Assembly (NCBI GenBank): GCA_023145575.1 | Contig: JAGLDN010000187.1 | Span: forward strand, 1 to 11,865 | From: Psychromonas sp. | GTDB taxonomy: Bacteria > Pseudomonadota > Gammaproteobacteria > Enterobacterales > Psychromonadaceae | Direction: 5' to 3' | DNA length: 11,865 bases | Part shown: one piece after another, positions 7,014 through 11,865 of the stretch | Layout of the letters: each line of letters starts with the position of its first letter | Numbering within the stretch: position 1 is the stretch's first letter | Position numbers and translations under genes: made by a program | Notes under the pieces: model-generated | Seen by the model: only the letters and a program-made list of their open reading frames with translations | What the model was told of the DNA's origin: nothing | Databases searched by the model: none

Positions 7014-7514
7014 ATGCACAGTATGCGCGGTTTTACACTTCTGGAATTTATAGTCGTATTAACTATTAGTATGTTACTAATAACCATTGCTATTCCTGGG
7101 TTCCAACAATTAATATTTAATAATCGTTTAACTTCCGTTGCAAGTAGGATCCAAAACAGCCTGTTATTTGCACGGAATCAATCTGTCAATTATCTAAATT
7201 ATGTCACTGTTTGCCCTCTTGAAAACAATATCTGTAGCAACAATTGGATTAAAGGTATTGATGTATTTCTAGATAGTAATAAGAATGGTCATTTTAATAA
7301 TACAGAGGTACTATTAAAAAAAGGAGAGCCATTTAATAGTAATGATAAGCTTGCTTTCCCTGCAAATAGAATCACCTTCACACCCGATGGACAGATCACT
7401 AATAATGCAACTACGTTTAGATACTGCACCAATGATAAGCGGATAGGTGTATCAATAGCATTTAGTGGTCGAACAAAAATAATTTCAGGTGATACTTTTA
7501 CAAATTGTGATTAA
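7014..7514 (+). CDS. fimT: FimT/FimU-type minor pilin (GspH-fold pseudopilin)
   Basis: A 166-residue pseudopilin. The leader MHSMRG is followed by FTLLEFIVVLTISMLLITIAIPGF: prepilin peptidase site Gly6/Phe7, Glu11 at mature position 5, and one membrane helix. The segment FQQLIFNNRLTSVASRIQNSLLFARNQSV matches the FimT/GspH pattern (...NRL...A..L...L..AR..A), and the globular part has ITFTPDGQITNNATTFRYC, the usual GspH-domain end with glycine-rich strands and cysteines. The start at 7014 has AAAAGG at 7001-7006; an internal ATG at 7023 would leave only a 3-residue leader. In other gammaproteobacteria fimT/fimU usually heads the pilV-W-X-Y1-E cluster; here it lies downstream of pilY1, alone on its strand and convergent with tapY2/pilE. 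FimT versus FimU cannot be separated by eye; FimT proteins of some species also bind DNA for natural transformation. Confidence 0.87.
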   Translation: MHSMRGFTLLEFIVVLTISMLLITIAIPGFQQLIFNNRLTSVASRIQNSLLFARNQSVNYLNYVTVCPLENNICSNNWIKGIDVFLDSNKNGHFNNTEVLLKKGEPFNSNDKLAFPANRITFTPDGQITNNATTFRYCTNDKRIGVSIAFSGRTKIISGDTFTNCD

Positions 7515-7570
7515 TCGCAATAACAGTAAATAATCAAAACTCAGAATAAACAACACGTCACAAACCTGCT

Positions 7571-7599
7571 AGACGCTCTTTTTTAAAAAGGAGTGATCT
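7571..7599. terminator. probable bidirectional terminator between fimT and tapY2
   Basis: AGACGCTCTTTTTT (7571-7584) and AAAAAGGAGTGATCT (7585-7599) form an inverted repeat with one bulge and two mismatches that can be G-U pairs in RNA. The A/T core gives T runs on both strands. It sits between two convergent genes and overlaps the tapY2 stop codon (7583-7585), as expected for a shared terminator. The stem is not GC-rich, so strength is uncertain. Confidence 0.5.
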
Positions 7600-7891
7600 T
7601 CTCAAGCTTTACCGCAGCTTTGTTTTTAAAACCATTTTGACTATCTACACATTCATAAACTGCTAAGATTTTTTTCTTCGTTACACCATCTGCCATAAAT
7701 ACAGTGCGCCCAGTAAGCTGCGCTATAAATTGAACTGTATCTTTATTACTTGATACAAAGTGATGAATGATCTTGGCTTTATCTTCTAACTGTATATAGC
7801 ACTTTAATTGTATCCGCGTAACCTTCTGTGCAAATGCTGCAACAGAAAATGCCAGTGTAACTGCCATTACAAGTAAGATCCTTGTTTTCAT
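7583..7891 (-). CDS. tapY2: TapY2-like small secreted protein of the type IV pilus locus
   Basis: A 102-residue protein. The start at 7891 is chosen because it gives a clean Sec signal peptide, MKTRILLVMAVTLAFSVAAFA with cleavage after Ala21, and has GGGAAA about 6 nt upstream; longer in-frame starts overlap pilE and lack a signal. The mature protein of about 81 residues contains KCYIQL near Cys31, a central FIAQLTGR segment, and KKKILAVYECV with Cys81, then a basic tail. This layout (KCYV.L near the N-terminus, LPG/LTG in the middle, a KK.I..V.EC strand) agrees with my recollection of the TapY2 family of short proteins found beside type IV pilus genes in Shewanella and Aeromonas. Two cysteines could form a periplasmic disulfide. 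It follows pilE by 10 bp in the same operon. Its molecular role is not established. Confidence 0.65.
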   Translation of the reverse strand: MKTRILLVMAVTLAFSVAAFAQKVTRIQLKCYIQLEDKAKIIHHFVSSNKDTVQFIAQLTGRTVFMADGVTKKKILAVYECVDSQNGFKNKAAVKLEKITPF

Positions 7892-7901
7892 TTTAATTTC
7901 C

Positions 7902-8315
7902 CTATTTCCAACAGTTAGTTCCATTGGCATTGGTTGCCGTTTTTTCATGAGCCTGTGTAATTGATAACACCGCACAGTCGGTATCTTTTACCTGTGACGA
8001 TATTGCAGTAGCTGTCAATTTAAAACCCACTGCAGCAGACACTGCTGAGCTGGTTTGAATGGAGTAATATCCATTTTTTGTAATAAATGGATCAGCAGTC
8101 ATGCCTAAATCTAAATTTAAATTAGTCGCATAAATATGGTGATCTAGATAATACATCTCTTGTCGATTAGCAAGTTCAATCAGCATTGATTGCGCTTCTG
8201 TTCGGCGTGTTTTTTCCACATAGTGTAAATAACTTGGGTAAGCTACAGAGCTTAATATTGCAATAATAATGATTGTCACTAATAACTCAATTAACGTAAA
8301 TCCTTTTTTATTCAT
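7902..8315 (-). CDS. pilE: type IV pilus minor pilin PilE
   Basis: A 137-residue pilin-like protein. The start at 8315 has AAAGGA (8323-8328) with a 7-nt spacer and yields the compact leader MNKKG before FTLIELLVTIIIIAILSSVAYPSY, a textbook class III signal with Glu10 at mature position 5; upstream in-frame ATGs at 8321 and 8357 give poor leader or ribosome-binding-site placement. The motif RRTEAQSMLIELANRQEMYYLDHHIYA is typical of the PilE minor pilin, as is the C-terminal region with Cys114 (TDCAVLSIT) and Cys135 (TNCWK), likely the disulfide-bonded D-region. It is expected to act with PilVWX/FimT and PilY1 in the priming complex. In most relatives pilE follows pilY1 on the same strand; here it points toward fimT, on the opposite strand to pilY1. 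Confidence 0.88.
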   Translation of the reverse strand: MNKKGFTLIELLVTIIIIAILSSVAYPSYLHYVEKTRRTEAQSMLIELANRQEMYYLDHHIYATNLNLDLGMTADPFITKNGYYSIQTSSAVSAAVGFKLTATAISSQVKDTDCAVLSITQAHEKTATNANGTNCWK

Positions 8316-8359
8316 TCGCATATCCTTTGATATGGTAGATCCAACTGCAAAATTCATAA

Positions 8360-8388
8360 TTTTTATGCAACTAATACTACCGTGTTAA
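8360..8388 (-). promoter_or_regulatory. candidate sigma-70 promoter for pilE-tapY2
   Basis: On the - strand TTAACA (8388-8383) is followed after 17 bp by TAAAAA (8365-8360), about 45 nt before the pilE start. Position and spacing are good; the -10 is a weak match. It lies directly beside the hairpin at 8391-8419. Confidence 0.35.
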
Positions 8389-8390
8389 CT

Positions 8391-8428
8391 GATTATTTCA
8401 AATGCCATTTGAAATAATCGTTTTTTTT
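8391..8428 (+). terminator. terminator-like hairpin with T8 tract, + strand
   Basis: GATTATTTCAAAT (8391-8403) and ATTTGAAATAATC (8407-8419) are perfect 13-bp arms around a GCC loop, followed by G and eight T (8421-8428). On the + strand this has the form of a rho-independent terminator, though the stem is A/T-rich. There is no + strand gene ending nearby; it would stop transcripts antisense to pilE. It may alternatively serve as a palindromic operator just upstream of the pilE promoter. Confidence 0.6.
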
Positions 8429-8485
8429 GGGGACAATTATTTAACAAAAGTAAATTAATGCTAGCATTTCTACTATTAGGAAATA

Positions 8486-8517
8486 TATGCTCATGTGACG
8501 TAAAGATGAAAAGTCAG
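8486..8517 (-). repeat. dispersed 32-bp repeat, copy 3 (right arm of inverted pair)
   Basis: The reverse complement begins CTGACTTTTCAT and ends CGTCACATGAGCATA, differing from the copy at 6964-6995 only at three transitions. It lies about 170 bp upstream of pilE, in the same orientation relative to pilE as copy 2 has relative to fimT. Confidence 0.85.
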
Positions 8518-8855
8518 ACACGAACTCGATAATAAAATAAGGGCTAACATGATCTTATGGTTACTCACTTTTTAATTGTTGCAAGTCGGCAATCCCTTTG
8601 GATATAAACTCTGTTTTTTAATACATCGATGGCAACCTTGCGTTCAACAATCAAAACACGAGTAATAAATCATGCACATCATCCATTAATTATACCAGCA
8701 AGTGATTAGCGAAACTAATTGTTGATAGGTTAAATGTTGCGTCTCAACTAGATTACTCAATTAGCCTCTACCGTTGCATTTTTAGATATTATACAATAAC
8801 TTACTGCACAATAAATTAAAAATAATAAATGTATATTTTAAACTTAAAATTTAGC
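8518..8855. other. non-coding gap between the pilE module and rsxA
   Basis: About 340 bp with no ORF that looks coding. It contains only minor structure, for example ATTAG/CTAAT arms at 8705-8719, and becomes very A/T-rich toward the rsxA promoter. No RNA gene or known riboswitch was recognised. Confidence 0.5.
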
Positions 8856-8861
8856 TATAAT
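8856..8861 (+). promoter_or_regulatory. candidate -10 box for the rsx operon
   Basis: A perfect TATAAT at 8856-8861 lies 44 bp before the rsxA ATG in strongly A/T-rich DNA. No good -35 is seen at 16-18 bp upstream, so the promoter may depend on an activator or on A/T-rich upstream contacts. Confidence 0.4.
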
Positions 8862-8905
8862 ATGACCTTTATTATGAATTAAATTAAGTGAGACTCCTCT
8901 TTGTT

Positions 8906-9484
8906 ATGAGCGATTATTTTTTACTCTTTTTTGGCACTGTACTCGTAAACAATTTTGTGTTGGTTAAATTCCTTGGACTTTGCCCTTTTATGGGAGTATC
9001 AAGTAAAATTGAATCTGCGATTGGAATGTCATTTGCTACGACTTTTGTACTAACGCTTAGTGCCGCACTTTCATATGTAGTAAACACATACTTACTTATG
9101 CCACTGAATCTTATTTATTTACAAACATTAAGCTTTATTTTAGTAATCGCTGTTATTGTACAGTTTACAGAAATGGTCATGCGCAAAACTAGCCCTGCTT
9201 TATATCGTTTATTAGGTATTTTCCTCCCTCTTATCACGACAAATTGTGTCATATTAGGGCTGGCCTTACTCAATATTGCCCAGAAACATAATTTTGTAGA
9301 ATCGATTATTTATGGATTTAGTGCGGGTGTCGGTTTTTCATTAGTGCTGGTAATATTTTCGTCGATGCGCGAGAGGATTGCTGCATCAGATATCCCCCTT
9401 CCTTTTAAAGGAGCATCAATAGCGATGATAACCGCAGGCTTAATGTCGCTTGCCTTTATGGGCTTTACAGGTCTTATTAAATGA
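8906..9484 (+). CDS. rsxA: electron transport complex subunit RsxA/RnfA
   Basis: A 192-residue integral membrane protein, nearly the same length as Escherichia coli RsxA, and recognisable along its whole length: MSDYFLLFFGTVLVNNFVLV, FLGLCPFMGVSSK, YRLLGIFLPLITTNCVILG and the C-terminal GLMSLAFMGFTGLIK. About six membrane helices are expected. Cys26 (GLCPF) and Cys114 (TTNC) are the conserved pair that, in Rnf/Nqr structures, belongs to the iron-sulfur site between RnfA and RnfE. The start at 8906 is chosen from family alignment; a GTG at 8888 in frame would add six residues not found in relatives. No strong Shine-Dalgarno sequence precedes 8906. Rsx/Rnf couples electron transfer between NADH and ferredoxin-type carriers to an ion gradient, and in E. 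coli keeps SoxR reduced. It overlaps rsxB by 4 nt. Confidence 0.96.
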   Translation: MSDYFLLFFGTVLVNNFVLVKFLGLCPFMGVSSKIESAIGMSFATTFVLTLSAALSYVVNTYLLMPLNLIYLQTLSFILVIAVIVQFTEMVMRKTSPALYRLLGIFLPLITTNCVILGLALLNIAQKHNFVESIIYGFSAGVGFSLVLVIFSSMRERIAASDIPLPFKGASIAMITAGLMSLAFMGFTGLIK

Positions 9485-10038
9485 TAACAAATGTTGTCAT
9501 TGCAATGCTTACATTGGGCATTTTAGCCGCACTATTCGGCTTACTACTCGGATATTCTTCTATTCGTTTTAAAGTTAAATCAGATCCGATTGTCGACGAT
9601 TTAGATGCTTTATTACCGCAAACCCAATGCGGTCAATGTGGGCACCCAGGCTGTAAACCTTATGCACAGGCAATGGCAAATGGCGAAGAAATCAATAAAT
9701 GCGCACCAGGTGGTGAAGAGGTTATGTTAAAACTTGCCGCTCGACTCGGCGTTGAGCCATCAGAATTAGCGGTAGAACAAAAACCTAAGTTACTTGCCTT
9801 TATTCGAGAAGACCAATGTATTGGTTGCACAAAATGTATTCAAGCATGTCCCGTTGACGCCATTTTAGGTGCGACACGACAAATGCACACTGTGATCAGT
9901 GAAGAATGCACGGGTTGTGAACTCTGTGTTGCACCTTGCCCAACTGATTGTATTGAGATGATACCTATCGCATTAACTACAAAAAATTGGAATTGGCATA
10001 TTGAGCAGATTCCTATTAAAATTAAATTTGAAAAATAG
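9481..10038 (+). CDS. rsxB: electron transport complex subunit RsxB/RnfB (iron-sulfur)
   Basis: A 185-residue protein with an N-terminal membrane anchor (about residues 4-26), then a 4Fe-4S domain with Cys50, Cys53, Cys58 and Cys74 (CGQCGHPGC...C). Two ferredoxin-type 4Fe-4S motifs follow: Cys113/116/119 with Cys123, and Cys143/146/149 with Cys153. This matches RnfB, which passes electrons within the complex on the cytoplasmic face. The motif reads CGQCGHPGC where many RnfB have CGQCGYPGC; cysteine spacing is unaffected. The C-terminal tail after the second ferredoxin motif is short, as in other gammaproteobacterial RsxB. ATG overlaps the rsxA stop (ATGA), and rsxC begins 1 nt after its stop, so the three are translationally coupled. 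Confidence 0.96.
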   Translation: MITNVVIAMLTLGILAALFGLLLGYSSIRFKVKSDPIVDDLDALLPQTQCGQCGHPGCKPYAQAMANGEEINKCAPGGEEVMLKLAARLGVEPSELAVEQKPKLLAFIREDQCIGCTKCIQACPVDAILGATRQMHTVISEECTGCELCVAPCPTDCIEMIPIALTTKNWNWHIEQIPIKIKFEK

Positions 10039-10039
10039 C

Positions 10040-11865
10040 ATGACACAACAAAATAATTTACTTAGCGATGAGTTACTCGAAAAAATTGCATCAGGGAAAC
10101 TTTGGAACTTCCATGGCGGCTTGCACCCAACTCAAAATAAAATACAAAGTAGCCAATATCCAATTAGCGATGCAGATATTGCCCCTTATTTAACATTTGC
10201 TATTGAGCAGAAAGGGGAAGTTGCACAATGTCTTGTTAATATCGGAGACACTGTTTTAAAAGGGCAAGCATTAACAAAAGCCTCTGATGAAATGGTGGTT
10301 CAACACGCAAGTAGTTCAGGTCATGTTGTTGCCATTGAACCTCGCAGTGATCTTCATCCTTCAGGGGTACCTGTACTCTCAGTGGTGATTAAAACCGATG
10401 GAGTCGACCGTTCAATTAATTATAAAAATTGCAAAGATTATATAGAAAGATCAGCCGCCTTTCTGATTAGTGAAATACAAAATTATGGGATCATCGGTCT
10501 AGGAGGAGCCGGTTTCCCAACACATACAAAACTCAGGCAAGCAAAACATGTCAGGCTATTAATTATAAATGGCGTAGAATGTGAGCCATATATCACTTCT
10601 GATGATCGATTAATGCAGGAGCACGCGCAAGAAATCATCCAAGGTATTGGTATTGCTGAACATGTGCTTAACCCTAAATTAACAGTTATTGCAATTGAAG
10701 ATAACAAACAACAAGCGATTAACGCATTACAACGGGCAGCAAAAAAATTATCACGTCGCGATATTATTATTCGCTGTATTCCAACAATTTATCCCTCGGG
10801 TAGTGCAAAACAACTGATTCAAATACTGACTGGAGAGCAAACCCCCCTTGGCAAACATGCGAACGAACTGGGTATTGTCATGCTTAACACAGGTACGGTT
10901 TTTTCTTTAAAAGAAGCAATCCTTGATGGCAAACCGCTTATCTCTCGTATTGTGACGTTAACGGGAAATGCATTTAAAAAGAAAGGTAATTTAAATGTTC
11001 GCCTTGGTACCCCCATCCAATATTTATTAGATAAATATGGACTAAATATTCAAGACGATCAAAGGTTGATTATTGGCGGACCAATGATGGGCTTTACCTT
11101 GTCACATGCTGACATTCCGGTCACCAAAATATGCAACTGTATTTTAGCACCAACAACGGTTGAAATGCCCATAAAACCACCTGAAATGGCTTGCATACGA
11201 TGCAGTGACTGCGCTCTAGCTTGCCCTGCAAATCTACTGCCTCAACAATTACTTTGGTATTCACAAAGTAAAGATCACGATAAACTTGATGAATACAACC
11301 TTTCAGCTTGTATTGAATGTGGGATCTGCTCTTATGTATGTCCAAGTAGCATTCCTTTAGTAGAATATTACCGTATTGCAAAATCAGACATATGGATGAC
11401 AAAACAAGAAACCAGAAAAATAGAAATAGCCAGACAACGTTATGAGAATAGAGAGAATAGATTAGCACAAGCTAAAATAAATCGCCAAGCTAAGCATAAA
11501 GAAGCGGCAGTAAAACGTAGACAGCAACTTAAGGATAAAAATACTGGGGAAGATATAACCTCTACGGCACTTCAAAGGACTACAACAAACAAAGCGCAGA
11601 ATCCGCAAAATGATATAATAAATCAAGCATCAACGATATCAACAACAAATGATCCCCGTAAAAATGCGATTGCGGCAGCTGTTGCCAGGGCAAAAGCAAA
11701 AAAAGCACAGAAAACGAAAAATGATGCCATGCAAGAAGTCCCACCGATGAACAATGAAAATATTATTGAAGCAAGGGAGAAACGCAAACAAAAGGCTCGT
11801 TTACATAAGATCGAAAAACAATCACAAGAAAATAATCAGCTGAATCAAAGTATAACTGATAATGA
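10040..11865 (+). CDS. rsxC: electron transport complex subunit RsxC/RnfC, partial (3' end missing)
   Basis: Open from the ATG at 10040 to the window edge (608 codons and no stop), so the C-terminus is absent. The N-terminus WNFHGGLHPTQNK and the following biotin-lipoyl-like part (residues 60-115) match RnfC. GLGGAGFPTHTK near 154-165 and NGVECEPYIT near 177 belong to the NADH/FMN-binding fold shared with NuoF and Nqo1. Two 4Fe-4S motifs follow: Cys385/388/391/395 and Cys424/427/430/434. From about residue 450 the sequence becomes a long, low-complexity, highly charged Lys/Ala/Gln extension (for example NAIAAAVARAKAKKAQK), typical of RsxC in enterics and relatives and variable in length. RnfC is the peripheral NADH-facing subunit. 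rnfD, rnfG and rnfE would be expected beyond the window. Confidence 0.96.
   Translation, partial: MTQQNNLLSDELLEKIASGKLWNFHGGLHPTQNKIQSSQYPISDADIAPYLTFAIEQKGEVAQCLVNIGDTVLKGQALTKASDEMVVQHASSSGHVVAIEPRSDLHPSGVPVLSVVIKTDGVDRSINYKNCKDYIERSAAFLISEIQNYGIIGLGGAGFPTHTKLRQAKHVRLLIINGVECEPYITSDDRLMQEHAQEIIQGIGIAEHVLNPKLTVIAIEDNKQQAINALQRAAKKLSRRDIIIRCIPTIYPSGSAKQLIQILTGEQTPLGKHANELGIVMLNTGTVFSLKEAILDGKPLISRIVTLTGNAFKKKGNLNVRLGTPIQYLLDKYGLNIQDDQRLIIGGPMMGFTLSHADIPVTKICNCILAPTTVEMPIKPPEMACIRCSDCALACPANLLPQQLLWYSQSKDHDKLDEYNLSACIECGICSYVCPSSIPLVEYYRIAKSDIWMTKQETRKIEIARQRYENRENRLAQAKINRQAKHKEAAVKRRQQLKDKNTGEDITSTALQRTTTNKAQNPQNDIINQASTISTTNDPRKNAIAAAVARAKAKKAQKTKNDAMQEVPPMNNENIIEAREKRKQKARLHKIEKQSQENNQLNQSITDN

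Noticed and set aside
7892..7975. Upstream extension of the tapY2 reading frame into pilE
   Set aside because: The extension would hide the signal peptide and overlaps pilE out of frame; the ATG at 7891 has a ribosome site and a clean signal sequence.
8888..8905. GTG start extending RsxA by six residues
   Set aside because: RsxA homologues begin at the M-[ST]-D-Y motif, which corresponds to the ATG at 8906, and no better ribosome site precedes the GTG.
11121..11468. 115-codon - strand ORF opposite rsxC
   Set aside because: It is antisense to the two conserved 4Fe-4S motifs of RsxC and is a by-product of that frame's codon use.

Overview
The window is a low-GC (visibly A/T-rich) chromosomal segment of a gammaproteobacterium. 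The pairing of a type IVa minor-pilin cluster that includes a TapY2-type protein with an rsx/rnf operon whose RsxC has the long Lys/Ala-rich tail fits marine Alteromonadales-like lineages such as Psychromonas or its relatives. That placement is inferred from gene content and composition, not proven.

Layout. Positions 1-344 hold the decayed 3' end of an IS4-type transposase gene. Positions 345-832 are mostly non-coding, with a 17-bp tandem duplication and one doubtful short ORF. From 833 to 6563 a tightly overlapping set on the + strand encodes the type IV pilus minor pilins PilV, PilW and PilX, then, after a 259-bp gap carrying a heptanucleotide tandem repeat, the large tip adhesin/assembly factor PilY1. 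Positions 6564-7013 are non-coding and rich in palindromes. At 7014-7514 lies a FimT/FimU-type (GspH fold) pseudopilin on the + strand. Facing it on the - strand are pilE (8315-7902) and a small secreted TapY2-like protein (7891-7583); the two convergent units share a probable bidirectional terminator. Positions 8316-8905 are non-coding. From 8906 the rsxA-rsxB-rsxC (rnfABC) operon begins; rsxC runs off the right edge.

How the genes work together. FimT, PilV, PilW, PilX and PilE are low-abundance pilins with class III leader peptides. In well-studied relatives they form, with PilY1, a priming complex at the inner membrane that becomes the pilus tip. Here the usual single block is split: fimT and pilE/tapY2 sit in an inverted-convergent module. 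That module is flanked by 32-bp inverted repeats (6964-6995 and 8486-8517, 29/32 identical), with a third, shorter copy at 6613-6635. RsxABC are the first three parts of the membrane Rsx/Rnf electron-transfer complex and are functionally unrelated to the pilus genes.

No unknown protein system is evident. The most unusual signals are in non-coding DNA: the inverted repeats around the fimT-tapY2-pilE module, whose inversion would put pilE in its usual orientation behind pilY1; the heptamer tandem repeat upstream of pilY1; and a strong terminator-like hairpin on the + strand behind pilE with no + strand gene to serve.
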